A stretch of DNA of 46,343 nt from Pseudomonadota bacterium (GTDB lineage Bacteria; Pseudomonadota; Gammaproteobacteria; Burkholderiales; Gallionellaceae): contig JAJXTL010000004.1 of the NCBI GenBank assembly GCA_021783855.1, positions 1-46,343 of the forward strand, read 5' to 3'. A program made the position numbers and the translations under genes. Under the pieces are notes generated by a model that worked only from the letters and a program-made list of their open reading frames with translations, was not told where the DNA came from and made no database searches. This document shows, piece by piece, positions 35,137 to 43,201 of the stretch (positions within the stretch are counted from its first letter, which is position 1; each line of letters opens with the position of its first letter).

Positions 35137-35423
35137 AATCTGACCCCCTGTGCCTGCGCGATACGGTATATCGGCAAGTCGCGTCCCGGCTCATGCACCA
35201 CCAGATCAACAGGATAGGGCAACGCCGCTTCCAGTTTTCCCAGACAAGTCACCCGCTTCATAAACAGATCGTCACACTGTGCAGGCACTACATATAAATC
35301 CACATCCCCGCCGCGCTTGGAATCATCCACCCGCGAGCCAAATAGCCACAAGACCGCATCCTCGCCGAACACTTCAGCGACAATGCGTTTGATGACCGAT
35401 TGCTCCTCTTCGGTCAGGCGCAT
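35133..35423 (-). CDS. mntA: MntA-like nucleotidyltransferase antitoxin
   Basis: This minimal nucleotidyltransferase has 96 residues from the ATG at 35423 (MRLTEEEQSVIKRIVAEVFG). The catalytic motif is GSRVDDSKRGGDVDLYV, with Gly29-Ser30 and the metal-binding Asp40-x-Asp42. MntA proteins inactivate HepT by adding AMP to the RX4HXY tyrosine. The gene starts one base after the leuD stop (TAA-G-ATG) and its stop overlaps hepT (ATGA). An upstream ATG at 35483 would lie inside leuD and is unlikely. Confidence 0.8.
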   Translation of the reverse strand: MRLTEEEQSVIKRIVAEVFGEDAVLWLFGSRVDDSKRGGDVDLYVVPAQCDDLFMKRVTCLGKLEAALPYPVDLVVHEPGRDLPIYRIAQAQGVRL

Positions 35424-35424
35424 C

Positions 35425-36057
35425 TTACAGCCAGGGCTGCGCTGCGTGGTGCCTAGCCTCAAACGCGGCAATCTCAGCCACATGCTGCAAGGTCAACCCG
35501 ATGTCGTCCAGCCCGTTCAGCAAACAATGTTTACGGAATGCGTCAACTTCAAACGGATAGACCGTCCCGTCCGGTGCGCTGATGGTCTGCTGCTCAAGGT
35601 CGATCGCAAGCTTATAACCGATGTTTGCTTCCACCGCACGAAACAGCATATCAACTTTGTCCGCATCCAACCTGATCGGCAACAGACCGTTCTTGAAGCA
35701 GTTATTAAAAAAAATGTCGGCAAAACTGGGTGCAATAATGGCGCGAAAACCGTAATCTTCCAACGCCCATGGCGCGTGTTCGCGCGAGGAGCCGCACCCG
35801 AAATTCTCGCGTGTCAGCAGAATCTGCGCGCCCTGGTAGCGCGGCTGGTTCAGCACGAACTCGGGATTGATCTGTCGCGTGCCGCAATCCTGTCCCGGCT
35901 CGCCGTGATCCAGATAACGCCATTCATCGAATGCATTCGGGCCGAAACCTGAACGCTTGATGGATTTCAGAAATTGTTTCGGGATAATCGCATCCGTGTC
36001 CACGTTGGCGCGATCCAAAGGCGCGACCAGACCATTGAGCAGGGTAAATTTTTTCAT
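35425..36057 (-). CDS. leuD: 3-isopropylmalate dehydratase small subunit
   Basis: LeuD forms the swivel subunit of isopropylmalate isomerase with LeuC. From the ATG at 36057 it reads [30 protein letters not shown], the classic N-terminus, about 210 residues. It contains [46 protein letters not shown] and the C-terminal [19 protein letters not shown]. The start overlaps the stop of the small secreted-protein gene (ATGA), and the stop is one base from mntA. Confidence 0.96.
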   Translation of the reverse strand: MKKFTLLNGLVAPLDRANVDTDAIIPKQFLKSIKRSGFGPNAFDEWRYLDHGEPGQDCGTRQINPEFVLNQPRYQGAQILLTRENFGCGSSREHAPWALEDYGFRAIIAPSFADIFFNNCFKNGLLPIRLDADKVDMLFRAVEANIGYKLAIDLEQQTISAPDGTVYPFEVDAFRKHCLLNGLDDIGLTLQHVAEIAAFEARHHAAQPWL

Positions 36058-36329
36058 TTTGACTCTGATGCCTTTCCTGATTTTTGCTCGCCCACATGCA
36101 GCTTCCTGTCCACCCACTTACCGGCCGTTTTCAAACCTTTAACCGTTGCATCGCCGCCCTTTTGGATGCCATGACCCGCCGCCTCCGCACCCTTTTCAAT
36201 ACCACGTCCGGCAGCTTCACCACCGCGCTTAACCGCACTGCCAACTCGTTCCGGAACACTCTCCTCGGCAGATGCATGCGTAGCTGCAAGCACACCCAAC
36301 ACGATCAGCGAAGTCAGCAGTTTCTTCAT
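36054..36329 (-). CDS. Small secreted Gly/Ala/Lys-rich protein
   Basis: The 91-residue product from the ATG at 36329 has a Sec signal peptide ([21 protein letters not shown]). A short repetitive body follows, with [33 protein letters not shown], four related 11-residue units, then a basic tail. Small entericidin-like or envelope proteins are known in betaproteobacteria at this leuC-leuD position. No lipobox cysteine is seen, so it is not an obvious lipoprotein. It starts 11 bp after leuC and overlaps leuD by ATGA, so expression is tied to the leu operon. Function is unknown. Confidence 0.7.
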   Translation of the reverse strand: MKKLLTSLIVLGVLAATHASAEESVPERVGSAVKRGGEAAGRGIEKGAEAAGHGIQKGGDATVKGLKTAGKWVDRKLHVGEQKSGKASESK

Positions 36330-36340
36330 GAACGCGTCTT

Positions 36341-37735
36341 TCACAATTTGCTTACATCCACAAAATGTCCGGCAATCGCTGCTGCCGCCGCCATCTCGGG
36401 ACTGACCAGATGCGTGCGTCCGCCCTGTCCCTGACGCCCCTCGAAGTTCCGGTTGGAGGTAGACGCGCAACGCTCGCCTGCCGCCAGTTTGTCGTCATTC
36501 ATCGCAAGGCACATCGAACAACCCGGCTCGCGCCACTCGAAGCCCGCGTCCATAAATATCTTGTCCAGCCCTTCCTGCTCGGCCTGCCGCTTGACCAGAC
36601 CGGAACCGGGCACCACCATCGCCTGTTTCACGGTGACTTTTCCGCCTTTAATTACGGCAGCTGCGGCACGTATATCTTCAATACGCCCGTTGGTACAGGA
36701 GCCGATAAATACCTTGTCGATTTTAATATCGGTAATGGGCGTGTTAGCGCTCAACCCCATGTAAATCAACGCGCGCTCTGCGCCTTCACGCTTGTCGGCG
36801 CCCAACGTCGCCGGGTCCGGCACGCAGCCATCCACCGCCACCACCATTTCAGGAGAAGTACCCCAGGTCACCTGAGGACGAATTTCCGCCGCATCCAGCA
36901 GCACGCCGGCGTCGAAAGTGGCGCCCTGATCGCTGTGCAGTTCACGCCACTGCGCCACGGCCTGATCCCACTGCGGCCCATAAGGTGCAAAGGGACGGCC
37001 TTTGAGGTAGTTCAGGGTTGTATCATCCACCGCAATCATCCCGGCGCGCGCGCCCGCCTCTATCGCCATGTTGCACAGGGTCATGCGCCCTTCCATGCTC
37101 AATGCACGGATGGCACTTCCTGCAAACTCGATTGCGTAACCCGTACCACCCGCCGTACCGATCTTGCCGATCACCGCCAGCGCAATGTCCTTTGCGGTAA
37201 CACCGTGTCCCAGCATGCCTTCGACACGCACCTCCATGGATTTTGATTTCTTGGCAACCAGACACTGCGTCGCCATCACATGCTCGACTTCGGAGGTGCC
37301 GATGCCGTGCGCCAGCGCGGCGAACGCGCCATGGGTGCTGGTGTGCGAATCGCCGCACACCACCGTCATGCCGGGCAAGGTCGCTCCCTGTTCAGGGCCG
37401 ATCACATGCACGATACCCTGACGGATGTCGTTCATTTTAAATTCCGTCACGCCAAACTCGGCGCAATTCGCATCCAGCGTCTCCACCTGAATGCGCGAGA
37501 CCGGATCAGCAATGCCTGCCGCGCGATTGGTAGTCGGCACATTATGATCGGGCACCGCCAGCATCGATGCGATGCGCCACGGGCGGCGATGCGCCAGCCT
37601 CAACCCCTCGAAGGCTTGCGGGCTGGTCACCTCATGGACCAATTGCCGGTCGATATAAATCAACGCGGTGCCGTCCTCATCCTGTCTCACCACGTGAGAA
37701 TTCCAGAGTTTGTCGTAAAGAGTTTGTGCACTCAT
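36341..37735 (-). CDS. leuC: 3-isopropylmalate dehydratase large subunit
   Basis: LeuC carries the [4Fe-4S] cluster of isopropylmalate isomerase. The 464-residue protein starts [16 protein letters not shown] and includes [22 protein letters not shown] and [28 protein letters not shown]. The cluster ligands lie in [13 protein letters not shown] and the C-terminal [15 protein letters not shown] (two Cys). [23 protein letters not shown] follows. It is the first gene of the leu series here; the 255-bp upstream region holds a composite repeat and a doubtful short gene. Confidence 0.97.
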   Translation of the reverse strand: MSAQTLYDKLWNSHVVRQDEDGTALIYIDRQLVHEVTSPQAFEGLRLAHRRPWRIASMLAVPDHNVPTTNRAAGIADPVSRIQVETLDANCAEFGVTEFKMNDIRQGIVHVIGPEQGATLPGMTVVCGDSHTSTHGAFAALAHGIGTSEVEHVMATQCLVAKKSKSMEVRVEGMLGHGVTAKDIALAVIGKIGTAGGTGYAIEFAGSAIRALSMEGRMTLCNMAIEAGARAGMIAVDDTTLNYLKGRPFAPYGPQWDQAVAQWRELHSDQGATFDAGVLLDAAEIRPQVTWGTSPEMVVAVDGCVPDPATLGADKREGAERALIYMGLSANTPITDIKIDKVFIGSCTNGRIEDIRAAAAVIKGGKVTVKQAMVVPGSGLVKRQAEQEGLDKIFMDAGFEWREPGCSMCLAMNDDKLAAGERCASTSNRNFEGRQGQGGRTHLVSPEMAAAAAIAGHFVDVSKL

Positions 37736-37762
37736 AGTGTGTCGCCTAGCCGATATTTAATT

Positions 37763-37835
37763 TTAACGTGAAACTCGCGCAAGCATTCATTCCCTGCACA
37801 TTGCATCATTTTGGGATGGCAGCTTGCCATGCCCG
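37763..37835 (-). repeat. Composite palindromic element, copy 4 (modules A and C)
   Basis: On the minus strand, GGGCATGGCAAGCTGCCAT (about 37834-37816) is a module A-like hairpin. Then comes degenerate sequence in place of module B. Module C follows: GAATGCTTGCGCGAGTTTCA then CGTTAA (to 37763). It lies upstream of leuC. Confidence 0.65.
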
Positions 37836-37994
37836 TAGGAACGCGGGATTATGCCATATCAAACGCGACTTGGCGCCCCCCTGGCGTGCTACTGTGTAGC
37901 CGCGCGCCTGTTGCAAACCTTGCCCATCGAACAACAATTGCCTGCTCATGCCTTGCATCCATCGCAGACTGACAACAAAACGCACCTTACTCAT
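37806..37994 (-). CDS. Hypothetical 62-residue protein coupled to the MFS gene
   Basis: The ATG at 37994 overlaps the stop of the upstream transporter gene (ATGA). The product is basic, without membrane segments or a recognised domain (MSKVRFVVSLRWMQGMSRQ...). Its last residues (AWQAAIPK) and stop come from a composite repeat, which argues either for a truncated gene or for chance. I include it because of the coupled start, with low confidence. Confidence 0.3.
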   Translation of the reverse strand: MSKVRFVVSLRWMQGMSRQLLFDGQGLQQARGYTVARQGGAKSRLIWHNPAFLRAWQAAIPK

Positions 37995-39163
37995 GAACGA
38001 GCCCTTAACAGCAACAGCAACCCAAACAGCGCCATCAGCGCGCTGCACGAATACAGAATACCCGCACCGTAATGCTGCCAGATCGGCCCGCTGGCCAGTC
38101 CGCCCAGCACGCCGCCCGCGCCATAGGTCAGGCTGCCGAACAATGCCTGGCCTTTGGATTGATGACGCCCCTGAAAGAGTTCATGCACCAGCGCTACCGA
38201 CGAGGCGTGATAGGCGCCGAAGGTGGCGGCATGCAACACTTGCGCGATGAGCAGCAGCAACAGAAAATCAACGCCCCATCCTATCAGCATGAAGCGCACC
38301 ACGGCAAGACCGAAACTCACTATCAGAATGCGTATATAGCCGTAACGGGTAGCCAGCCTCGGCATCACGAAAAACACGGCAATTTCACAGATCACACCAA
38401 GCGCCCACAACGCTCCTACCGCACTTTTTGCATAACCATGCTCAACCAGATAGATGGAAAAAAATGTGTAATACGGGCCATGTGCGGCTGACATCAAAAA
38501 ACACGCACCGAACAACATCAGCACACGCGGTTGCAGCACGAGCTGCCTGATAGACTGATGATCGGTGTGATGCGCAAGCACGGGCGTCGTCGGCATCTGC
38601 CCGGAAAAAATCAGGATACCCAATTCACAGATCAATCCCGCCCACAACAGCCAGGCAATGGCGATGTAGTCAAAGGCAAAACCCAATCCCACCACCGAGA
38701 CGATGAAGCCTATCGAACCCCAGATGCGAATTCTGCCGTAACGCGCCGCGCGCCGGCCCAGATAACTCAAGGTGGTCGCTTCGACCAGCGGCATTGATGC
38801 ACTCCAGAAGAAACTCATCAAAGCCAGCACCAGCAACATGCCCCAGAAACTGGCAGTCATGAACACCCCGAGATAAAATACCGCACTTAAGGAGGCTGCA
38901 AGCTGTATCACCCGTATTCGCCGGCCGGTATGGTCGGCCAGCCAGCCCCACAGATTGGGGGCCAGCATGCGCATCACCGGCTGTACCGACATCAGCGTCG
39001 CAATCTCGACCGCATTGAAGTGTATGGATTTCAGGTACAAGCTCCAGTAGGGAGCAAACATCCCGATGAACGCGTAATAGAAAAAATAGAAACCGGCGAT
39101 ACGCCAATAATAGTTTTTGGTTGAAATCACTTGATGCGTTGAACCGGCTGATAGTCCCTGCAT
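37991..39163 (-). CDS. MFS transporter, phenylpropionate permease-like (HcaT family)
   Basis: From the ATG at 39163 the protein is about 390 residues with 11-12 membrane helices. Recognisable stretches are YYWRIAGFYFFYYAFIGMFAPYWSLYL at the start, RMLAPNLWGWLADHTGRR (MFS loop 2-3 motif), YGRIRIWGSIGFIVSV, and HELFQGRHQSKGQALFGSLTYGAGGVLGGL. This pattern fits the PPP (phenylpropionate permease/HcaT) subfamily of major facilitator transporters. Substrate cannot be told. No aromatic-catabolism genes are adjacent. It diverges from ribBA. Confidence 0.8.
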   Translation of the reverse strand: MQGLSAGSTHQVISTKNYYWRIAGFYFFYYAFIGMFAPYWSLYLKSIHFNAVEIATLMSVQPVMRMLAPNLWGWLADHTGRRIRVIQLAASLSAVFYLGVFMTASFWGMLLVLALMSFFWSASMPLVEATTLSYLGRRAARYGRIRIWGSIGFIVSVVGLGFAFDYIAIAWLLWAGLICELGILIFSGQMPTTPVLAHHTDHQSIRQLVLQPRVLMLFGACFLMSAAHGPYYTFFSIYLVEHGYAKSAVGALWALGVICEIAVFFVMPRLATRYGYIRILIVSFGLAVVRFMLIGWGVDFLLLLLIAQVLHAATFGAYHASSVALVHELFQGRHQSKGQALFGSLTYGAGGVLGGLASGPIWQHYGAGILYSCSALMALFGLLLLLRARS

Positions 39164-39400
39164 TCTAATGCAGAGTTGCGTGCAATGAGGTAAATCGCCT
39201 CGAACCGGCGCTTGTTTCACTTTTCCATTTACCCCGCTCGCACAATTTTACGAGCGAAAACACCCCCATAGCATCCGCAAAGCATCCGGATCTTAACGGA
39301 TAGTTCGATTTGTCGGGAAGTCATGCGCATATTTTTCACCCCGGCTGCTCTGTTGCGCATATCTGCGTCAATCGCAATTTCAACCTTTGACGCAAACGGC

Positions 39401-39429
39401 GTGAGCGGTGAGCGCCAAGATGATAGAAT
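39401..39429 (+). promoter_or_regulatory. Possible promoter of the rib operon
   Basis: GTGAGC (39401-39406), 17 bp, then TAGAAT (39424-39429), about 50 bp before the ribBA start. The -10 is fair and the -35 poor. No FMN riboswitch motif was found in the 39221-39481 region. Confidence 0.3.
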
Positions 39430-39481
39430 CACACCCCTTTGGGTCGCACGGCGCGCTGCCCCGCCAATTTCGAGGTTATGC

Positions 39482-40576
39482 ATGACAGATATCACACCAA
39501 TACGAGAAATCATCGAGGAAATCAGCAAAGGGAATATGGTCATTCTGGTGGATGAGGAAGACCGTGAAAACGAGGGCGACCTGATATTTGCCGCCGAATT
39601 CGCCACCCCTGAGAAAATCAACTTCATGGCCCGCCATGGCCGCGGGCTGATTTGTCTCACGCTCACCGAAGCCCATTGCAGACAGATCAATCTACCCCTG
39701 ATGGTGCAGGAAAATGGCTTGCAGCTGGCAACCAATTTCACCATGTCCATCGAGGCGGCAACAGGCGTGACAACCGGCATTTCGGCGGGAGACCGTGCGC
39801 GCACCATCCTGGCCGCAGCCGATAAAAATGCCAGGCCTGCCGACATCGTACAACCCGGTCATATTTTCCCGCTGCGCGCACAAAACGGCGGCGTGCTGGT
39901 GCGTGCCGGACACACTGAAGCCGGTTGCGATCTGGCGCAGATGGCAGGCTTGACGCCGGCTTCGGTGATCTGCGAGATACTCAAGGACGACGGCGAAATG
40001 GCTCGCCTGCCGGATCTGATCGAGTACGCCAAACTGCATGGATTGAAAATCGGCACCATCGCCGATCTGATCGAACATCGCAGCCAGCATGAAAAACTGG
40101 TCGAACGGATGGCGACGCGACGCGTTCAGACCGCGCACGGCGAATTCGAGATGATGACCTATGTGGACAAGACCACGCAGCGCACCCATCTGGCGCTGGT
40201 CAAGGGCAAGATCGAACCGCAGCAGGAAACGCTGGTGCGCGTGCATGAGCCTTTGTCGGTGATGGATTTTCTGGAGCAGAAATCCCCCGCGCATTCGACC
40301 AGTGTACATGAAGCCCTGCAAAAAATGAGCGAAGCCAGGGCGGGCGTACTGGTGTTGCTGCACCGGGGCGAATCGCCGCAGGATCTGCTCGCCCGTGCGA
40401 CACAGGATGAGAGCGTTCAGCAGCATGCACACTGGGATCCGCGCAGCTACGGTATCGGTGCGCAGATATTGCGCGACCTGAATGTCGGTAAGATGCGTCT
40501 TCTGGCCCGCCCGCACAAGATGCCAAGCATGGCGGGTTTCGGGCTGGAAGTGACAGGCTACGCGAATCACGAATAA
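39482..40576 (+). CDS. ribBA: 3,4-dihydroxy-2-butanone-4-phosphate synthase with degenerate GTP cyclohydrolase II domain
   Basis: The N-terminal domain makes the four-carbon riboflavin precursor from ribulose 5-phosphate. From the ATG at 39482 it has [17 protein letters not shown] (24-40), [27 protein letters not shown] and [21 protein letters not shown]. The C-terminal half has the RibA fold traces ([41 protein letters not shown]). It lacks the zinc-binding cysteine cluster and catalytic region of GTP cyclohydrolase II, so that activity is probably absent and a separate RibA is expected elsewhere. Length is 364. It heads ribBA-ribH-nusB-thiL-pgpA. Confidence 0.92.
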   Translation: MTDITPIREIIEEISKGNMVILVDEEDRENEGDLIFAAEFATPEKINFMARHGRGLICLTLTEAHCRQINLPLMVQENGLQLATNFTMSIEAATGVTTGISAGDRARTILAAADKNARPADIVQPGHIFPLRAQNGGVLVRAGHTEAGCDLAQMAGLTPASVICEILKDDGEMARLPDLIEYAKLHGLKIGTIADLIEHRSQHEKLVERMATRRVQTAHGEFEMMTYVDKTTQRTHLALVKGKIEPQQETLVRVHEPLSVMDFLEQKSPAHSTSVHEALQKMSEARAGVLVLLHRGESPQDLLARATQDESVQQHAHWDPRSYGIGAQILRDLNVGKMRLLARPHKMPSMAGFGLEVTGYANHE

Positions 40577-40588
40577 AGGAGCAGGAAA

Positions 40589-41041
40589 ATGAAAGAAATC
40601 GAAAAAAATCTGGACGGCAAAGGTCTGCGCATCGGTATCGTACAGAGCCGCTTTAATCCAGAGGTCTGCGAAGGCCTGCTGGCATCCTGCCGCGCGCGAC
40701 TGGTGAATCTCGGCGTAGCGGAAGACGATATCACCCTGGCGACCGTGCCGGGTGCGCTTGAAATCCCGCTGGTGCTGTTGCACATGGCCGACAGCGAAAA
40801 GTACGATGCGCTGATCGCACTGGGTGCAGTGATACGCGGCGACACCTATCATTTTGAGGTGGTATCGAACGAGTCGGCACGGGGCGTGGGGGATGTGCAG
40901 CTGGCTTGCGGCGTGCCGATCGCCAATGCGATTTTGACCACCGACAACGACGATCAGGCACTTGAGCGCATCAGCGTGAAAGGCAGCGAGGCGGCAGAGG
41001 CGGCGGTTGAAATGGCCAATTTGCTGTGTGATCTGGTATGA
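40589..41041 (+). CDS. ribH: 6,7-dimethyl-8-ribityllumazine synthase
   Basis: RibH condenses the four-carbon precursor with the ribityl pyrimidine to lumazine. The 150-residue protein has [15 protein letters not shown], the [14 protein letters not shown] turn, [17 protein letters not shown] with the catalytic His, [12 protein letters not shown] and the C-terminal [15 protein letters not shown]. An AGGAGCAGG-like ribosome-binding site lies in the 12-bp gap after ribBA. Its stop overlaps the nusB start (ATGA). Confidence 0.97.
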   Translation: MKEIEKNLDGKGLRIGIVQSRFNPEVCEGLLASCRARLVNLGVAEDDITLATVPGALEIPLVLLHMADSEKYDALIALGAVIRGDTYHFEVVSNESARGVGDVQLACGVPIANAILTTDNDDQALERISVKGSEAAEAAVEMANLLCDLV

Positions 41042-41505
41042 GCGCTGAAGCGGAGGCAAGCGCAGCCAAGCCGCAGCAAAGCCCGCGCCATCGCGCACGG
41101 GAACTGGCTATGCAAGGCGTTTATCAATGGCGCGTGTCGGGCTCGGATGCGTCCGAGATAGAAAAGCATCTGCTGGGCGAAAAAAATCTGGGGCGTTACG
41201 ACAAAGCCATGTATACGCGGCTGTTGCACGGCGTGCTGTCTCACCATGAGGCGCTGGAAACACTGCTGAGTCCTCATCTTGACCGTGAGCTTTCCGAGTT
41301 GAGCACTGTGGAATTTTCGGTACTGTTGCTGGCTGCCTTCGAGCTCTCCCAGCAACTGGATGTGCCTTACAAAGTGGTCATCAACGAAGCGGTCGAGCTT
41401 GCCAAGACCTTTGGCGGCACCGACGGTCACAAATACGTCAACGGCGTGCTGGACAAGCTGGCGCCCAAGGTTCGCGCGGTCGAGTTTGCTAACAACAGGA
41501 AGTAG
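41038..41505 (+). CDS. nusB: Transcription antitermination factor NusB
   Basis: NusB with NusE binds boxA of rRNA operons. The 155-residue helical protein has the typical [25 protein letters not shown] start (here [16 protein letters not shown]). [59 protein letters not shown] and [16 protein letters not shown] follow. It has a short Ala/Lys N-terminal extension. Translation is coupled to ribH by an ATGA overlap, the usual ribH-nusB order. Confidence 0.96.
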   Translation: MSAEAEASAAKPQQSPRHRARELAMQGVYQWRVSGSDASEIEKHLLGEKNLGRYDKAMYTRLLHGVLSHHEALETLLSPHLDRELSELSTVEFSVLLLAAFELSQQLDVPYKVVINEAVELAKTFGGTDGHKYVNGVLDKLAPKVRAVEFANNRK

Positions 41506-41590
41506 TGAGTTGTAAGTGGTGAGTGGTAAGTAGAGCGGCTGCGCCTCAGTGAAAACCACTTACTACTTTCCACTGACTACTTGCCAATCA
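41506..41590. repeat. Inverted array of GTGAGTGGTAAGTAG-type words
   Basis: GAGTTGTAAGTGGTGAGTGG and TAAGTAG (about 41507-41533) face CCACTTACTACTTTCCACTG and ACTACTTG (about 41555-41583). It fills the nusB-thiL gap. The design resembles the ATTGAGGAT arrays, but the word is different. Confidence 0.6.
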
Positions 41591-41593
41591 AAC

Positions 41594-42688
41594 ATGTCTG
41601 AATTCGATCTGATCCGTCGCTATTTCACGCGCCCCACGCCAAGCGCGCTACTGGGCGTGGGTGACGATGCGGCCTTGCTGCAATTAGGTTGCGACAAGCT
41701 GCTGGCAGTGTCTTCCGACATGCTGGTATGCGGCACGCATTTTTTTAGTGACGCCGACCCTTTTTTGCTGGGGCACAAGACGCTGGCGGTCAATCTGTCC
41801 GATTTGGCCGCCATGGGCGCTGTGCCGCGCTGGGCTACGCTGGCGTTGTCTTTGCCATACGGTCATGCAATTGCTCATGACCGCCCCCTCCACCCTAACC
41901 CTGATGGAACCACTAGCCATTCGACTAAGCCCGCAAGCGAGCAAGTCGCTGGTTATCCCCCGGAGGTAGAGGGGACGAACGAATCGCGATGCGACGTTAA
42001 TATCATTCTGGATGACGCCTGGCTGGAACAGTTCAGCGCAGGATTTTTTGCCTTGGCAGAGATGCATGGCGTGGAACTGGTCGGCGGCGATACCACGCGC
42101 GGGCCGCTCAATCTTTGCGTGACGATATTCGGCGAGGTGGATGCTGAACTTGCGTTGCGGCGCAGCGGTGCACAGGCAGGCGACGAAATATGGGTATCCG
42201 GCAAGCTGGGCGATGCGGCCCTGGCACTTGCCCATCTGCAAGGCCGCGTCGTCTTGACAAAAGACGAGTTCGCCGCCTGCGCGCCTGCATTACATCAGCC
42301 GCAACCGCGCGTAGCGCTGGGTCTTGCGTTGCGCGGCATCGCCGGCAGCGCGATCGATATATCGGATGGCTTGCTGGCTGATCTCATGCATATACTCGAT
42401 GCCTCGCAAGTCGGTGCAGAGCTGGCGTTGCCGTCTGTCCCCGCATCGGCCATCTTGCAGAAACTGCCAGACCGGATGCTAGCTCAGCGCTGTCTGCTGT
42501 CGGGCGGCGATGATTATGAATTGTGTTTTACTGCGCCTGCCTCACGCCACAACGACGTGCTGAATATCGGCGAGCAGCTGGGCTTGCCGTTGACATGCGT
42601 AGGTAAAATTGTTGCGGGGCGTGCAATTCGCGATGCGGCTGGCAATCCGATTAATACTGAAAACAGCGGTTATGACCATTTCCGATAA
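41594..42688 (+). CDS. thiL: Thiamine-monophosphate kinase with a 47-residue repeat-encoded insertion
   Basis: ThiL phosphorylates thiamine monophosphate to the diphosphate. Starting at 41594 gives MSEFDLIRRYFTRPTP. The conserved GVGDDAALLQ (metal-binding Asp), SSDMLVCGTHF and GHKTLAVNLSDLAAMGA segments follow. GGDTTRGPLNL, SAIDISDGLLADLMHIL and LLSGGDDYELCF come later. At 364 residues it exceeds the usual size by almost exactly the 47 codons encoded by a composite repeat at 41860-42000 (residues about 90-136, HAIAHDRPLHPNP to NESRCDVN). The insertion lies just before the DDAWLEQFSAGFFAL helix. The frame is intact. The gene overlaps pgpA by 17 bp. Confidence 0.93.
   Translation: MSEFDLIRRYFTRPTPSALLGVGDDAALLQLGCDKLLAVSSDMLVCGTHFFSDADPFLLGHKTLAVNLSDLAAMGAVPRWATLALSLPYGHAIAHDRPLHPNPDGTTSHSTKPASEQVAGYPPEVEGTNESRCDVNIILDDAWLEQFSAGFFALAEMHGVELVGGDTTRGPLNLCVTIFGEVDAELALRRSGAQAGDEIWVSGKLGDAALALAHLQGRVVLTKDEFAACAPALHQPQPRVALGLALRGIAGSAIDISDGLLADLMHILDASQVGAELALPSVPASAILQKLPDRMLAQRCLLSGGDDYELCFTAPASRHNDVLNIGEQLGLPLTCVGKIVAGRAIRDAAGNPINTENSGYDHFR
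41860..42000 (+). repeat. Composite palindromic element, copy 5, in frame inside thiL
   Basis: Module A is CGGTCATG (41860-41867)/CATGACCG (41876-41883). Module B is split: CCCTCCACCCTAACCCT on the left and CCCCCGGAGGTAGAGGGG on the right. Between them sits an ACTAGCC-type repeat (about 41900-41956) matching 9297-9358 and the recA end. Module C is ACGAACGAATCGCGATGCGA followed by CGTTAA (to 42000). The unit is 141 bp, a multiple of three. Confidence 0.75.
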
Positions 42689-43193
42689 GTTACACGAAGA
42701 AGGTGAATTGAAAATTCAACCAAGCTGGAGATTTCTGTTCAGCCATCCGGCACATATATTGTCGTTCGGCTTCGGCAGCGGGCTGGCGCGCCGTGCGCCC
42801 GGCACCTTCGGCACGCTGGCAGCTTATCCGATTTACTGGGCTGTCGCGCCGCATCTGTCAGACAACCAGTACCTGTTCATGCTGTTGTGCGCGTTCTTCA
42901 TCGGCGCATGGATGTGCGATATCACCAGTCGGGCACTGGGTGTCGCGGATTACGGCGGCATCGTCTGGGACGAGATCGTCGCGATGCTGCTGGTGCTGTT
43001 CTTCACCCCGCCGGGATGGAAGTGGATGGTGATCGCTTTCGCGCTGTTTCGCTTGTTTGACATTCTCAAGCCCCCGCCGATACGCCATTTCGACAGCAAC
43101 TGGCACGGAGGACTGGGTGTGATGTTCGACGATCTTCTGGCGGCAGGTTACGCGCTGCTGTGCATGTCGGCCATCAAAAGCATCCTGCTATGA
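42672..43193 (+). CDS. pgpA: Phosphatidylglycerophosphatase A
   Basis: PgpA removes the phosphate from phosphatidylglycerol phosphate in the inner membrane. From the ATG at 42672 it has about 173 residues: PAHILSFGFGSGLARRAPGTFGTLAAYPIYW, DYGGIVWDEIVAMLLVLFFTPP, FRLFDILKPPPIRHFDSNWHGGLGVMFDDLLAAGYA. These include the conserved GTFGTLA, D-E and FDD residues. Three or four hydrophobic segments are visible. It overlaps thiL, the usual partner. Confidence 0.95.
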   Translation: MTISDKLHEEGELKIQPSWRFLFSHPAHILSFGFGSGLARRAPGTFGTLAAYPIYWAVAPHLSDNQYLFMLLCAFFIGAWMCDITSRALGVADYGGIVWDEIVAMLLVLFFTPPGWKWMVIAFALFRLFDILKPPPIRHFDSNWHGGLGVMFDDLLAAGYALLCMSAIKSILL

Positions 43194-43201
43194 ACTGTGG
43201 T

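Noticed and set aside
34673..35483. Upstream alternative starts for the small membrane protein (34697) and mntA (35483)
   Set aside because: These would place long N-terminal extensions within hepT and leuD coding sequence. The internal ATGs give normal N-termini and tight coupling.
39221..39481. FMN riboswitch before ribBA
   Set aside because: The conserved aptamer blocks were looked for and not found.
39692..41098. Long minus-strand open frame opposite ribBA/ribH
   Set aside because: It is antisense to two well-supported rib genes, with low-complexity His/Gln/Arg content and no domain.
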